Assembly (NCBI GenBank): GCA_021647245.1
Contig: JAKIVC010000018.1
Span: 1-52,500 of the forward strand
DNA length: 52,500 bases
From: Gammaproteobacteria bacterium
Lineage (GTDB): Bacteria; Pseudomonadota; Gammaproteobacteria; RBG-16-57-12
Direction: 5' to 3'
Both the position numbers and the translations under genes were made by a program. Position 1 is the first letter of the stretch. Each line of letters starts with the position of its first letter. This document shows, one piece after another, positions 16,646-26,339 of the stretch. The notes under the pieces are model-generated. The model ran no database searches, was not told the DNA's origin, and worked only from the letters and a program-made list of their open reading frames with translations.

Positions 16646-17725
16646 ATGTCATCCGCAGATAAACACCCACCCTTGAGCAGTATTGACCGGGTGGTATTAC
16701 TTTTGGCGTTGCTGGCAGCGGGTGGATTGCTCTACCTGTTCTCTCCCATATTGACACCATTTGTTGTTTCGGCATTTTTCGCCTATATGGGTGATCCATT
16801 GGTGGACCGCTTGGAGGCACGGGGGGTACCACGGGCGGCAGGCGTTTCAGCTGTTTTTATGGGCATACTGTCGGCCTGCCTTCTGGTTTTACTGGTATTT
16901 TTACCCTTATTGCAGCAGCAGCTCGTGACCTTGCTTGCTAAGCTGCCTCACTATCTGGAATATCTTCAGCAGCACTGGATGCCTGCGGTAGTTGCAAAGC
17001 TGGGTCTTGACCCTGATCTTTTTAATTTGGCCACCGTTAAAACCTTAATAGTTGAACGCTGGCAACAGGCAGGTGGCTTTGCAAAGGCTTTCGTGGGTTC
17101 TGTTTTTAGCTCTGGCTTGATGATGCTGGCGTGGCTGGCAAACCTTATTTTGATCCCGGTGGTGACGTTTTACCTGCTGCGTGACTGGGATTTTTTTATT
17201 GGCCGTTTGCGCGAGCTGATTCCCCGCTCGTGGGAGGGTGATGCGGTAAAGCTGATCGTTGAGTCAGATGTCGTGTTGAGCGCTTTCCTGCGAGGCCAGC
17301 TATTGGTTATGCTGGCGTTGGCGACGGTCTACTCAGCGGGCTTGTGGTTGGTGGGGCTGGAGTTTTCACTGTTGATTGGCGTGATCGCCGGGCTGGTTAG
17401 CTTTGTGCCCTACCTTGGTTTTATTGTTGGCGCAGGCTTAGCGACGGTGGCCGCTTATCTCCAGTTCCAGGAGTTTGGTGTGTTGTTGGCGGTGGTGGCT
17501 GTTTTTGGTGTTGGGCAGTTGCTGGAAAGCTTTGTTTTAACACCGAAGCTGGTAGGTGACCGAATTGGCTTGCATCCGGTGGCCGTTATTTTTGCAGTGA
17601 TGGCGGGCGGGCAGCTATTTGGTTTTTTTGGTATTTTACTCGCACTTCCCGTAGCTGCGGTGCTGATGGTTGTGTTGCGGCATATGCACGAGCGCTATCT
17701 GCGTAGCCGAATTTATGGGCAGTAG
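16646..17725 (+). CDS. AI-2E family transporter (PerM-like permease)
   Basis: A 359-residue membrane protein with about eight hydrophobic segments. Near the N-terminus is LYLFSPILTPFVVSAFFAY followed by GDPLVDRLEARG, the classic start of the AI-2E/UPF0118 family. The conserved LNFIPYVGP region corresponds here to AGLVSFVPYLGFIVGAGLAT. The C-terminal third has LVGDRIGLHPVAVIFAVMAGGQLFGFFG. Substrates differ between members (autoinducer-2 export, Na+/H+ exchange), so none is assigned. It abuts hda with no gap; a PerM-type gene before hda is a common gammaproteobacterial arrangement. Confidence 0.9.
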   Translation: MSSADKHPPLSSIDRVVLLLALLAAGGLLYLFSPILTPFVVSAFFAYMGDPLVDRLEARGVPRAAGVSAVFMGILSACLLVLLVFLPLLQQQLVTLLAKLPHYLEYLQQHWMPAVVAKLGLDPDLFNLATVKTLIVERWQQAGGFAKAFVGSVFSSGLMMLAWLANLILIPVVTFYLLRDWDFFIGRLRELIPRSWEGDAVKLIVESDVVLSAFLRGQLLVMLALATVYSAGLWLVGLEFSLLIGVIAGLVSFVPYLGFIVGAGLATVAAYLQFQEFGVLLAVVAVFGVGQLLESFVLTPKLVGDRIGLHPVAVIFAVMAGGQLFGFFGILLALPVAAVLMVVLRHMHERYLRSRIYGQ

Positions 17726-17740
17726 ATGCTGATGAACTCA

Positions 17741-18445
17741 ATGGCTGACCAACTCACCCTGGGTGTTCAATTAAAAGATAATGCAAGTTTTGCCAATTTT
17801 TACCCGGGTGATAATCAAGAAGCACTACAGGCGTTGATGCTGCTGGCGCGGCAAGCGGAGCCGGGTTTTGTGTTTCTGTGGGGAGGGGTGGGCTCAGGTA
17901 AGAGTCACCTGTTGCAAGCGCTGTGTCATGAGGCAGGCTCTGCAGGCGGTGCAACAGTTTACCTTCCGCTAAGGGATGCGCCTGGCCTCTCTTGCGATAT
18001 CCTCTCGGGGCTGGAATCGATAAGCCTGGTTTGTCTTGATGATGTGGAATCGATTGTGGGTAGTGCCGAGTGGGAAGAGGCGATTTTTCACCTATACAAT
18101 CGAATCCAGATGCAGGGAGGGCGCCTGGTTATTACCGCCAGCGGCACACCTTCATCATTGAACTTCCATTTACCAGACCTAGTGTCACGGTTGACCCATG
18201 GGCTTATATACCGCCTGCAATGTCTGGACGATGAGCAGAAAGGGTATGCGTTGCAGCAGCGGGCAACTTTTCGGGGTTTTGCACTGCCAGAAGAGGTATT
18301 AAACTACCTGCTTAAGCGTGCCCCGCGTAGCGTAGACATGCTGTTTGAGCTCTTTGATCGCCTCGATCAAGCCTCACTGGCTGCAAAGCGTAAGTTGACT
18401 ATTCCTTTCGTTCGGTCATTTTTAGAAAAAGAGCGTAAAGCATAA
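17741..18445 (+). CDS. hda: DnaA regulatory inactivator Hda
   Basis: Hda binds the replication sliding clamp and stimulates DnaA-ATP hydrolysis, preventing re-initiation. The N-terminal QLTLGV fits the QL(S/P)L clamp-binding motif. A single AAA+ domain shows the Walker A GGVGSGKSHLL and Walker B VCLDDVESI, and covers about 235 residues, like DnaA domain III. ATG 17741 (MADQLTL) matches the family N-terminus; in-frame ATGs at 17726 and 17732 would add up to five residues and cannot be excluded, since 17726 directly follows the upstream stop. It is convergent with the WrbA-like gene, leaving 2 bases between stops. Confidence 0.93.
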   Translation: MADQLTLGVQLKDNASFANFYPGDNQEALQALMLLARQAEPGFVFLWGGVGSGKSHLLQALCHEAGSAGGATVYLPLRDAPGLSCDILSGLESISLVCLDDVESIVGSAEWEEAIFHLYNRIQMQGGRLVITASGTPSSLNFHLPDLVSRLTHGLIYRLQCLDDEQKGYALQQRATFRGFALPEEVLNYLLKRAPRSVDMLFELFDRLDQASLAAKRKLTIPFVRSFLEKERKA

Positions 18446-18447
18446 AA

Positions 18448-19074
<627 letters not shown>

Positions 19075-19252
19075 TTATTGACTCCACAGCGAGTATTGCC
19101 AACTACTGGTATGGCGGTTTTTCATGAGTCTCTCTGTAAAGGCAACATGCTACGTGATTTTGCACCGGTTAGTTAACAATTCGGGTTAGGCCGACCTTGG
19201 CTGGGTTTGCGCAAAATTTTCTCTCACAAGTGATAGGCTGACGGATGCTCTC

Positions 19253-19282
19253 TTGACAGCCTTATAGGTGGAGTGCTAGTTT
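19253..19282 (+). promoter_or_regulatory. Putative sigma-70 promoter of the DUF4398 lipoprotein gene
   Basis: A perfect -35 TTGACA (19253-19258) is followed after 18 bases by TAGTTT (19277-19282), which carries the TG extension of an extended -10. It points at the lipoprotein gene. The gap 19042-19316 otherwise holds a TTTGCGCAAA palindrome (19206-19215) also seen at 8927-8936. Confidence 0.5.
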
Positions 19283-19316
19283 CCACACACTGTTATGGGT
19301 AAAGGGAGTGGTGGTG

Positions 19317-19634
19317 GTGATATTTAAGCGAAAAAGCCTTTTTTTAGCTAAAAATATCGCAACTTACGGGTTGGTTTTCTGCTGTTTTTTTGCTCTATTT
19401 GCGTGTGCGGCGGCACCCATTCAAGAGATGAGTGATGCCCGGCAGGCCGTGCAAGCAGCAAAAACATCGGGTGTTGATGTCCAGCAAAGTAAGCTGCTGG
19501 AGCTGGCGGAAGATCACCTAAAATCAGCCGAGCTGAAGTTGCAGCGTCGCTGGTACAACTCGGCCAGGGAAGATGCTATTTTGGCGCGTGATGCCGCGCT
19601 TAAATCTCAGCAGGAGATAGTCGATGTGCGTTGA
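19317..19634 (+). CDS. Small DUF4398-type lipoprotein
   Basis: About 105 residues. The N-terminus is a signal peptide ending in a lipobox-like LFAC, so Cys would be lipidated and the protein anchored to a membrane. The remainder (SDARQAVQAAKTSG... LLELAEDHLKSAELKL...) is a helical Ala/Lys/Glu-rich domain of the DUF4398 type, with a C-terminal AREDAILARDAALKSQQEI helix. Four consecutive GTG codons (19308-19319) can all serve as the start; 19317 is chosen because AGGGAG ends 8 bases before it, but 19308, 19311 or 19314 are possible. Its role is unknown; relatives are envelope proteins. It is convergent with the fumarase gene, with a 5-base gap. Confidence 0.72.
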   Translation: MIFKRKSLFLAKNIATYGLVFCCFFALFACAAAPIQEMSDARQAVQAAKTSGVDVQQSKLLELAEDHLKSAELKLQRRWYNSAREDAILARDAALKSQQEIVDVR

Positions 19635-19639
19635 GTCAC

Positions 19640-21157
19640 TTAGTGTTTCTTCATGGCTTCTATCTTAACCTTCCACTCTTTTGGGCCACTTTGGTGTATC
19701 GACGCACCGCTTGAATCAACCGCCACGGTCACTGGCATATCGACTACCTCAAACTCATAAATTGCCTCCATACCCAGCTCAGCAAAGGCGACAACTTTGG
19801 CTGAACGAATGGACTTCGATATCAAGTAGGCGGCTCCTCCTGTTGCAATTAAATAGACCGACTGGTGCTGTTTGATTGAGGCGATTGTATTGGGGCCGCG
19901 CTCTGCCTTCCCTATCATGCCAAGAATCCCGGTGCTATCGAGCATGACATCGGTAAATTTGTCCATGCGTGTTGATGTGGTCGGCCCAGCCGGGCCGACG
20001 GCTTCACCTTTGACGGGGTCAACAGGGCCAACGTAATAGATAAAGCGATTGGCCAGCTCGACACTTTCCGGTATGCCAGACCCATCGGCTATGAGCTCTA
20101 CCAGTCTTTTATGGGCGGCATCACGAGCGGTTAAAATTGTCCCTGAAAGCAGCAATGTATCGCCGGGACGCCAGCTTTTTGTCTGCTCATGGGTGAGGGT
20201 GTTGAGGTCGATGTGCTGCGAATGCATCTCATTGGAGTGGCTAATGGTGGGCCAGTCACTCAAGCGGGGTGGTATTAGCTTTGCGGGGCCGCGTCCATCA
20301 AGTGTGAAGTGAATGTGGCGAGTGGCAGCGCAGTTTGGAATGATGGCGACAGGGAGTGATGCCGCATGGCAGGGAAACTCCATGATTTTGACATCAAGCA
20401 CCGTGGTTATGCCGCCTAGCCCCTGCGCGCCAATTCCGAGGTTATTGATCTTTTCGTGCAAAGCGAGCCGGAGCGCCTCAGTTTGATTTTGCGCTCCCCT
20501 GCTTTGTAGTTCATGGATGTCAATCGGGGCCATCAGCGACTCCTTTGCCATTAGCATCGCCTTTTCGGGTGTGCCGCCAATGCCAACACCAAGAATTCCC
20601 GGGGGGCACCAGCCGGCGCCAAGTGTGGGCAGGGTCTCTAAAATCCAATCGGTTAGGTTGTCAGTTGGGTTCAATATAGTGAAGCGTGCCTTGTTTTCGG
20701 ACCCGCCTCCCTTGGCAGCGCAGATAATCTCAACGGTGTCGCCAGTAACAACTTCGTAGTGAATGATGGCGGGCGTGTTGTCATGGGTGTTGATGCGCGA
20801 GCCTGAGGGTGGCGAGACAATCGAGGCGCGTAGTGGGTTGTTGGCGTTAGTATATGCACGGCGAACCCCTTCATTGACTAAATCAGCAATCGATCGGTCG
20901 CCATCCCACGAGACATTCATGCCGACCTTTATAAAGACAACCGCTGTCCCTGTGTCCTGACAGATGGGCCGCTTACCCTCGGCACACATCTTTGAATTGA
21001 TGAGGATTTGAGCAATAGCCTCTTTCGCTGCGGGTGATTTTTCGCTGATGTAGGCGTTGTGCATTGCATCGATAAAATCCTGGGGATGATAGTATGAGAT
21101 ATACTGAAAGGCATCGGCAATGCTCTGGATTAGGTCGTGGTTTTTGATGTGTGCCAC
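19640..21157 (-). CDS. Class I (iron-sulfur) fumarate hydratase
   Basis: This enzyme interconverts fumarate and malate in the TCA cycle using an oxygen-sensitive [4Fe-4S] cluster. The 505-residue protein has the class I layout with cluster Cys at about residues 66 (PICQDTG), 184 (GAGWCPPG) and 276 (IPNCAATRH), the GIGGTPEKAMLMAKESL region and the beta-domain GPAGPTTSTRMDKF. The GTG start at 21157 (VAHIKNHDLIQS) has GGGGAG upstream and fits the family N-terminus; a longer frame to 21352 would run into tRNA-Tyr and is rejected. The single-chain form resembles FumA/FumB rather than the two-subunit type. It is divergent from the tRNA operon. Confidence 0.94.
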   Translation of the reverse strand: MAHIKNHDLIQSIADAFQYISYYHPQDFIDAMHNAYISEKSPAAKEAIAQILINSKMCAEGKRPICQDTGTAVVFIKVGMNVSWDGDRSIADLVNEGVRRAYTNANNPLRASIVSPPSGSRINTHDNTPAIIHYEVVTGDTVEIICAAKGGGSENKARFTILNPTDNLTDWILETLPTLGAGWCPPGILGVGIGGTPEKAMLMAKESLMAPIDIHELQSRGAQNQTEALRLALHEKINNLGIGAQGLGGITTVLDVKIMEFPCHAASLPVAIIPNCAATRHIHFTLDGRGPAKLIPPRLSDWPTISHSNEMHSQHIDLNTLTHEQTKSWRPGDTLLLSGTILTARDAAHKRLVELIADGSGIPESVELANRFIYYVGPVDPVKGEAVGPAGPTTSTRMDKFTDVMLDSTGILGMIGKAERGPNTIASIKQHQSVYLIATGGAAYLISKSIRSAKVVAFAELGMEAIYEFEVVDMPVTVAVDSSGASIHQSGPKEWKVKIEAMKKH

Positions 21158-21290
21158 AGATAAAGTCTCCCCTGTTATTATATGGAAAAGCGGCGTTCGG
21201 TTCTGTTGTTTTGGGCGTTGATAAGTGGTTACTTTATAGCATGCTAGAGGGCAGTGCACAGGGGTGTAGGTCAAATTAACATATTGGGTG

Positions 21291-21319
21291 TTGACATGTG
21301 GAATCATCTCGATCAGAAT
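21291..21319 (+). promoter_or_regulatory. Promoter of the tRNA-tuf-secE-nusG transcript, stringent-type
   Basis: A perfect -35 TTGACA (21291-21296), a 17-bp spacer and -10 CAGAAT (21314-21319) are followed by the GC-rich discriminator GCGCAGC. Transcription would start near 21326, about 5 bases before tRNA-Tyr. A GC-rich discriminator is the classical signature of stringent control by ppGpp at stable-RNA promoters. Confidence 0.8.
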
Positions 21320-21330
21320 GCGCAGCACTT

Positions 21331-21415
<85 letters not shown>

Positions 21416-21441
21416 TATTTTAGGTGGGCGTAAAGGTAATT

Positions 21442-21515
<74 letters not shown>

Positions 21516-21542
21516 TTTTTGATTGTGCTCAAAAAGATTTAG

Positions 21543-21618
21543 GCCCATATAGCTCAGTCGGTAGAGCACATCCTTGGTAAGGATGAGGTCACCGGTTCAA
21601 TTCCGGTTATGGGCTCCA
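21543..21618 (+). tRNA. tRNA-Thr (anticodon GGT)
   Basis: Acceptor GCCCATA pairs with TATGGGC. CATCC/GGATG flank the anticodon loop TTGGTAA with GGT at 21576-21578. CCA is encoded at 21616-21618. It immediately precedes the first tuf gene, as in the E. coli tufB transcript. Confidence 0.98.
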
Positions 21619-21671
21619 CGTTTTTTGTTTTTAATATTTATCATTCACTAATCAGCTTAGGGGATCCGCAG

Positions 21672-22862
21672 ATGTCCAAGGAAAAATTTGAACGCACCAA
21701 GCCACATGTTAATGTTGGTACCATCGGTCATGTTGACCACGGTAAAACCACGCTGACTGCGGCAATCACCAAATGTATGGCTGAAAAGCATGGTGGTGAG
21801 TTTAAAGCTTACGACCAGATAGATGGTGCACCTGAAGAGCGTGCCCGTGGTATCACTATTGCTACGGCACATGTTGAATATGAATCAGATGTACGTCACT
21901 ACGCACACGTTGATTGCCCGGGCCATGCTGATTATGTGAAAAACATGATCACCGGTGCCGCGCAGATGGATGGTGCGATTCTGGTTTGTTCGGCGGCAGA
22001 CGGCCCAATGCCACAAACCCGTGAGCACATACTGCTCTCGCGCCAGGTAGGTGTTCCTTATATTGTCGTGTTTCTGAACAAAGCGGACATGGTTGATGAT
22101 GACGAGCTGCTTGAGCTGGTTGAGATGGAAGTGCGTGAGCTTTTGGATAAGTATGAATTCCCGGGTGATGATACACCGGTAATCATCGGTTCAGCATTGA
22201 AAGCATTGGAAGGTGACCAGTCCGATATTGGTGTGCCGGCGATTATTAAACTGGTTGACGCGATGGATAGCTATATTCCAGAGCCTGAGCGGGCGATTGA
22301 TGGCGCATTCCTGATGCCGGTTGAAGATGTTTTCTCAATCTCTGGTCGTGGCACTGTTGTCACGGGTCGTATTGAGCGGGGTATCGTCAAGGTAGGTGAG
22401 GAAGTTGAAATTGTTGGCATCAAAGAGACCGTTAAAACGATCTGTACCGGTGTTGAAATGTTCCGCAAACTGCTTGATGAGGGGCGTGCGGGCGATAATG
22501 TTGGCCTATTGCTACGGGGTACCAAGCGCGAAGATGTTGAGCGCGGTCAGGTGCTGTGTCAGCCCGGTTCAATTAACCCCCACACTAAGTTTGAAGCCGA
22601 AGTCTATGTGCTAAGCAAAGATGAAGGTGGTCGACATACCCCGTTTTTTAACGGCTATCGTCCGCAGTTCTATTTTCGTACCACTGATGTAACCGGTGCG
22701 TGTGATCTGCCAGAGGGTGTGGAGATGGTGATGCCAGGTGATAACGTGCAGATGACGGTATCGCTGATCGCTCCCATCGCAATGGAAGACGGCCTGCGTT
22801 TTGCAATCCGTGAAGGTGGTCGTACCGTTGGTGCGGGCGTTGTTGCTAAGATTATTGAATAG
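21672..22862 (+). CDS. tuf: Elongation factor Tu (copy 1)
   Basis: EF-Tu delivers aminoacyl-tRNA to the ribosome with GTP. The 396-residue protein has the P-loop GHVDHGKT (residues 19-26), DCPGH and NKAD, and the full three-domain length. ATG 21672 with the family N-terminus [20 protein letters not shown] is chosen over longer frames that would overlap tRNA-Thr. It is co-transcribed with the tRNAs upstream and tRNA-Trp downstream. Bases 21681-22858 are identical to 38041-39218 of the second copy; only the first codons and the stop codon differ, which indicates gene conversion. Confidence 0.99.
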   Translation: MSKEKFERTKPHVNVGTIGHVDHGKTTLTAAITKCMAEKHGGEFKAYDQIDGAPEERARGITIATAHVEYESDVRHYAHVDCPGHADYVKNMITGAAQMDGAILVCSAADGPMPQTREHILLSRQVGVPYIVVFLNKADMVDDDELLELVEMEVRELLDKYEFPGDDTPVIIGSALKALEGDQSDIGVPAIIKLVDAMDSYIPEPERAIDGAFLMPVEDVFSISGRGTVVTGRIERGIVKVGEEVEIVGIKETVKTICTGVEMFRKLLDEGRAGDNVGLLLRGTKREDVERGQVLCQPGSINPHTKFEAEVYVLSKDEGGRHTPFFNGYRPQFYFRTTDVTGACDLPEGVEMVMPGDNVQMTVSLIAPIAMEDGLRFAIREGGRTVGAGVVAKIIE

Positions 22863-22878
22863 CAGCCATTCACGACCG

Positions 22879-22901
22879 GAAGCCAAGTATTGCTTGGCTT
22901 C
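22879..22901 (+). other. Hairpin between tuf copy 1 and tRNA-Trp
   Basis: GAAGCCAAG (22879-22887) and CTTGGCTTC (22893-22901) form a perfect 9-bp stem with a TATTG loop. TAAAATTTT follows, so it could be a weak terminator or an RNA-processing signal separating the tuf mRNA from the tRNA-Trp precursor. Confidence 0.55.
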
Positions 22902-22910
22902 TAAAATTTT

Positions 22911-22986
<76 letters not shown>

Positions 22987-23016
22987 TTTTCTTTTTATAA
23001 CACTGGGTTATAAATC

Positions 23017-23364
23017 ATGGCAGAGAAGCTAAAGCTAGCGCTCGCAGTAATGATATTTGTTGCTGGGGTTGCGGTTTTTTATATGTTTGAAGACTCCGCA
23101 CAGTGGATGCGTGTGCTTGGAATGGTTGGGTTTGCAGCGGCCTCATTGGGTGTTGCTTCGCAATCTGTTCAGGGGCGCGCTGCGTTGATGTTTGCGAAAG
23201 AGGCGCGTATTGAAGTACGCAAGGTCGTTTGGCCTACTCGGAAAGAGACTCTGCAAACCACCGGTATTGTGCTGGTGATGGTTATTATTGTTGGCATTAT
23301 GTTGTGGCTTTTGGATATGCTCCTGTTGTGGGCGGTTCAGTTGCTAACAGGTCAAGGGGGCTAG
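23017..23364 (+). CDS. secE: Preprotein translocase subunit SecE
   Basis: SecE is an essential inner-membrane subunit of the SecYEG channel. The 115-residue protein shows three hydrophobic segments (residues about 5-24, 30-48 and 80-110) and the conserved cytoplasmic motif [21 protein letters not shown] between segments two and three. It is slightly shorter than the 127-residue E. coli form. The ATG at 23017 has no clear Shine-Dalgarno; a TTATAAC/GTTATAA inverted repeat lies just before it. It is followed 4 bases on by nusG. Confidence 0.96.
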   Translation: MAEKLKLALAVMIFVAGVAVFYMFEDSAQWMRVLGMVGFAAASLGVASQSVQGRAALMFAKEARIEVRKVVWPTRKETLQTTGIVLVMVIIVGIMLWLLDMLLLWAVQLLTGQGG

Positions 23365-23368
23365 TAAT

Positions 23369-23902
23369 ATGGCTATGCGTTGGTATGTTGTGCATGCCTT
23401 TTCTGGTTTCGAAAATCAGGTTAAGCGCTCCATAGAGGAGCGCATTGCACGTAAAGGTTTGGAAGATCAGTTTGGCCAGGTTCTTGTTCCAACTGAAGAA
23501 GTTGTTGAAATGCGTGACGGGCAGAAGCGCAAAAGTGACCGAAAATTTTTCCCAGGTTATGTGCTTATTCAGATGGATATGGACGATGCCAGCTGGCACC
23601 TGGTGAAAGAGGTGCCTCGCGTTTTGGGCTTTATTGGTGGTACGGGCGATCGCCCAACACCGATATCTGAAAAAGAGGCTCAGATGATTCTTCACCGGGT
23701 GGAAGAGGGTGCAGAGAAGCCACGGCCCAAAGTATTGTTTGAGGTGGGTGAGCTTGTGCGCATCACTGATGGCCCATTCAATGACTTTAACGGTGTTGTT
23801 GAAGAGATCGATTACGACAAGTCTCGCATGCGTGTTGAAGTGACAATTTTTGGCCGCTCGACACCTGTTGAACTTGGTTTTGGTCAGGTTGAAAAAGCCT
23901 GA
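23369..23902 (+). CDS. nusG: Transcription termination/antitermination protein NusG
   Basis: NusG binds RNA polymerase, suppresses pausing, aids Rho and links transcription to ribosomes. The 177-residue protein has the NGN domain ([44 protein letters not shown]) and a C-terminal KOW domain ([27 protein letters not shown]). ATG 23369 gives the family N-terminus. It follows secE by 4 bases and precedes rplK by about 60 bases, a gap that holds the L1 leader. Confidence 0.98.
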   Translation: MAMRWYVVHAFSGFENQVKRSIEERIARKGLEDQFGQVLVPTEEVVEMRDGQKRKSDRKFFPGYVLIQMDMDDASWHLVKEVPRVLGFIGGTGDRPTPISEKEAQMILHRVEEGAEKPRPKVLFEVGELVRITDGPFNDFNGVVEEIDYDKSRMRVEVTIFGRSTPVELGFGQVEKA

Positions 23903-23918
23903 TAAAGCGTTTTGTTAC

Positions 23919-23943
23919 GGGGAGCTGAGAAGCGTTTGAACCC
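23919..23943 (+). promoter_or_regulatory. Ribosomal protein L1 binding site in the rplK leader
   Basis: Outer GGG/CCC pairs (23919-23921, 23941-23943) enclose a small GCT/AGC helix with a GAGA tetraloop and an asymmetric internal loop ending in GTTTGAA. This follows a GTTAC motif and precedes rplK by 18 bases, matching the arrangement of the L1-binding leader of the L11 operon. L1 uses the site to repress rplKA translation. Confidence 0.6.
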
Positions 23944-23961
23944 ACTGTTTAGGAGTTATCC

Positions 23962-24393
23962 ATGGCTAAGAAAGTCACCGGTTATATCAAACTGCAGGTC
24001 GCTGCAGGAAAAGCAAACCCCAGTCCGCCTGTCGGCCCGGCGTTAGGTCAGCATGGTGTTAACATCATGGAGTTTTGTAAGGCGTTCAACGCAAAAACTC
24101 AGGGCTTTGAAGCAGGCATGCCGATTCCCGTTGTGATCACGGTATACAATGATCGCAGCTTTACTTTTGAAACCAAAACACCGCCAGCATCGTTTTTGTT
24201 GAAAAAAGCGCTCGGTGTTAAGAGCGGTTCAGGCGTGCCTAATCGCGATAAGATTGGTACGGTGACGCGCGATCAGCTAGAAGAGATCGCAAAAGCAAAA
24301 GAGCCTGACTTGACGGCGGCTGACATGGATGCGGCTGTCCGTACAATTGCAGGTACTGCCCGCTCCATGGGTATTGAAGTGGAAGGAGTTTAA
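23962..24393 (+). CDS. rplK: 50S ribosomal protein L11
   Basis: L11 binds 23S rRNA at the GTPase-associated centre and is needed for RelA activation. The 143-residue protein carries the N-terminal Pro-rich stretch [22 protein letters not shown] and the C-terminal RNA-binding TGTARSMGI region. AGGAG lies upstream of the ATG. rplA follows after 3 bases. Confidence 0.98.
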   Translation: MAKKVTGYIKLQVAAGKANPSPPVGPALGQHGVNIMEFCKAFNAKTQGFEAGMPIPVVITVYNDRSFTFETKTPPASFLLKKALGVKSGSGVPNRDKIGTVTRDQLEEIAKAKEPDLTAADMDAAVRTIAGTARSMGIEVEGV

Positions 24394-24396
24394 GTT

Positions 24397-25092
24397 ATGG
24401 CCAAGCTTTCTAAGCGCAAGCAAGCGATTAATGAAAAAATCAAGGCGGGCTCATTCTACGGCATCGATGAGGCGATTGAGTTGCTTAAGAGTACTCCTGC
24501 GGCGAAGTTTGTAGAGTCCGTTGATGTTGCTGTTAATCTTGGTGTGGACTCTCGTAAGTCTGACCAAACAGTTCGTAGCTCAACCGTTCTGCCGAATGGT
24601 ACGGGCAAAGTAGTGCGTGTTGCGGTATTTGCCCAAGGCGCAAATGCTGACGCTGCAAAAGAGGCGGGTGCTGATATTGTTGGCTTTGACGATCTGGCAG
24701 ATGAGATCAAGAAGGGTAATATGGATTTTGATGTTGTCATCGCAAGTCCAGACGCAATGCGTGTCGTTGGTCAGTTGGGGCAAATACTAGGCCCGCGTGG
24801 ATTAATGCCGAACCCAAAAGTCGGCACGGTGACGCCGGATGTTGCTGGTGCAGTTAAAAATGCAAAAGCAGGTCAGGTTCGATATCGCACAGATAAAAAT
24901 GGCATTATCCATTGCACGATTGGTAAGATCTCATTTGAAGGCGCGGCTCTGCGTGAAAATCTGGTGGCATTGCTGTCAGATCTTCAGAAAATGAAGCCGA
25001 GTAGTGCCAAGGGAATTTATCTTAAAAAGATCACGCTCTCTACCACGATGGGAGCTGGTGTATTGGTTGAGAAATCATCACTCGATCTTTGA
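24397..25092 (+). CDS. rplA: 50S ribosomal protein L1
   Basis: L1 builds the mobile L1 stalk and represses its own operon through the rplK leader. The 231-residue protein shows the RNA-binding stretches [20 protein letters not shown] and [16 protein letters not shown]. It is translationally close to rplK (3-base gap) and ends just before the L10 leader. Confidence 0.98.
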   Translation: MAKLSKRKQAINEKIKAGSFYGIDEAIELLKSTPAAKFVESVDVAVNLGVDSRKSDQTVRSSTVLPNGTGKVVRVAVFAQGANADAAKEAGADIVGFDDLADEIKKGNMDFDVVIASPDAMRVVGQLGQILGPRGLMPNPKVGTVTPDVAGAVKNAKAGQVRYRTDKNGIIHCTIGKISFEGAALRENLVALLSDLQKMKPSSAKGIYLKKITLSTTMGAGVLVEKSSLDL

Positions 25093-25134
25093 GTTAGCCT
25101 GCTGTTCCGATTTTTGAAAATACTTTGGGTCGTT

Positions 25135-25322
25135 AATGGAATAACGATCGTCAAAGACCGTAGGTACCTTCGGGTTTAATTGGCGAAAGCCAGCGTGCGT
25201 AGATGGTGTGCCCAGTCAGAATATCTGTCTGCTCGCCGTACAGGTTGGGTATCATTTTGATGCCTATTAGGGCAAATGGTTAGTTACGTAGGATGAGTTG
25301 GCTAATCTTGCTAGGAGTAAAT
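25135..25322 (+). promoter_or_regulatory. L10 (rplJ) leader: autoregulatory RNA
   Basis: The 232-base gap before rplJ contains TCAAAGACCGTAGG (from 25150) and CGTAGATGGTG (from 25199), conserved marks of the gammaproteobacterial L10 leader, and ends at the rplJ ribosome site. The L10(L12)4 complex binds it to repress rplJL translation. The preceding GGTCGTTA/TAACGATC stem-loop (25128-25148, one G-U) is an upstream hairpin. No convincing internal promoter is seen. Confidence 0.75.
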
Positions 25323-25324
25323 TA

Positions 25325-25852
25325 ATGGCTCTCAATATCGAAGCTAAAAAAGCTATTGTAGCTGAAGTAAGCGAGGTTGCTGCAACGGCGCTTTCTGCCG
25401 TTGCAGCAGAGTATCGAGGGCTGACTGTAGGCCAAATGACTGAATTGCGTGTTAAATCGCGTGAAGCAGGCGTTTACCTTCGTGTGATCAAAAATTCTCT
25501 AGCGCGTCGCGCCGTAGAGGGTACTGATTTTGAGTGCATGCAGGAAGGTCTAACGGGTCCATTGGTTCTGGCGTTCTCGCAAGAGGATCCAGGCGCAGCG
25601 GCGCGAGTCATCTCGGATTTTACCAAAGAAAACAAAAAGCTGGTGGTTCGCCTAGTTTCCGTTGGTGGTAAAATGCTGGATGCAGGTGACATTGATCGCC
25701 TCGCGAAGATGCCAACCAAGGATCAGGCTATCAGTATGCTGATGTCATGCATGCTGCAGCCAGTCGAGAAATTGGCGCGTACACTAAACGAAATTCCTAC
25801 CAAGGTTACTCGTTGTGTTGCCGCTGTTCGTGACCAGAAGCAGTCAGCTTAA
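25325..25852 (+). CDS. rplJ: 50S ribosomal protein L10
   Basis: L10 anchors the L7/L12 stalk to the 50S subunit. The 175-residue protein matches the family in MALNIEAKKAIVAEVSEVA, AEYRGLTVGQMTELR and the YLRVIKNSLARRAVEG stretch. It is about ten residues longer than E. coli L10. ATG 25325 has AGGAG upstream; an in-frame GTG at 25298 lies inside the leader and is rejected. Confidence 0.97.
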   Translation: MALNIEAKKAIVAEVSEVAATALSAVAAEYRGLTVGQMTELRVKSREAGVYLRVIKNSLARRAVEGTDFECMQEGLTGPLVLAFSQEDPGAAARVISDFTKENKKLVVRLVSVGGKMLDAGDIDRLAKMPTKDQAISMLMSCMLQPVEKLARTLNEIPTKVTRCVAAVRDQKQSA

Positions 25853-25908
25853 AGACCACCTTGTCTTTAATTGCATAAACAGATTTGAATTTTTTTGGAG
25901 TTAACATT

Positions 25909-26283
25909 ATGGCCGTATCTAAAGACGATATCCTAGAAACTATTGCTAGCATGTCAGTAATGGAAGTTGTTGAGCTGGTTGAGGCAATGGAAGAGAAATT
26001 TGGCGTTTCAGCTGCAGCTGCTGCCGTAGCAATCGCTGCGCCTGCTGATGCTGCTGGCGCTGTTGCTGAGCAGACTGAGTTTGATGTTGTTATGACAAGC
26101 TTTGGCGCTAACAAGGTTGCCGTTATTAAGGCAGTTCGTGCTCTTACAGGTCTTGGTCTGAAGGAAGCGAAAGCACTTGCAGAAAGTGCACCTAAAGCAG
26201 TGAAAGAAGCGGTTTCTAAGGATGAAGCTGAAGAAGTTAAGAAGGTTCTGGAAGAGGCCGGTGCTTCTGTAGAGCTGAAGTAA
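25909..26283 (+). CDS. rplL: 50S ribosomal protein L7/L12
   Basis: L7/L12 dimers form the flexible stalk that recruits translation GTPases. The 124-residue acidic protein has the N-terminal dimer domain ([29 protein letters not shown]), an Ala-rich hinge (residues about 37-55) and the globular C-terminal domain with [23 protein letters not shown] 25909 follows a GGAG ribosome site; the 25885 extension is rejected. Confidence 0.98.
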   Translation: MAVSKDDILETIASMSVMEVVELVEAMEEKFGVSAAAAAVAIAAPADAAGAVAEQTEFDVVMTSFGANKVAVIKAVRALTGLGLKEAKALAESAPKAVKEAVSKDEAEEVKKVLEEAGASVELK

Positions 26284-26295
26284 CTTAGCTTTTTT

Positions 26296-26339
26296 CGCAC
26301 TCTGTTTCGGTGGGCTATATCCATTTGAGGCAGGGTGCG
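26296..26339 (+). other. Hairpin in the rplL-rpoB spacer (possible attenuator or RNase III site)
   Basis: A 13-bp stem (26296-26308 with 26327-26339, some G-U pairs) closes an 18-base loop right after rplL. No T-run follows, so it is not a standard terminator. In E. coli this position holds an attenuator and RNase III site that lowers rpoBC relative to rplJL. A second hairpin, CTGCA/TGCAG flanked by GGC/GCC, lies near 26496-26519, just upstream of the rpoB ribosome site. I see no gene in the 258-base spacer. Confidence 0.6.
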
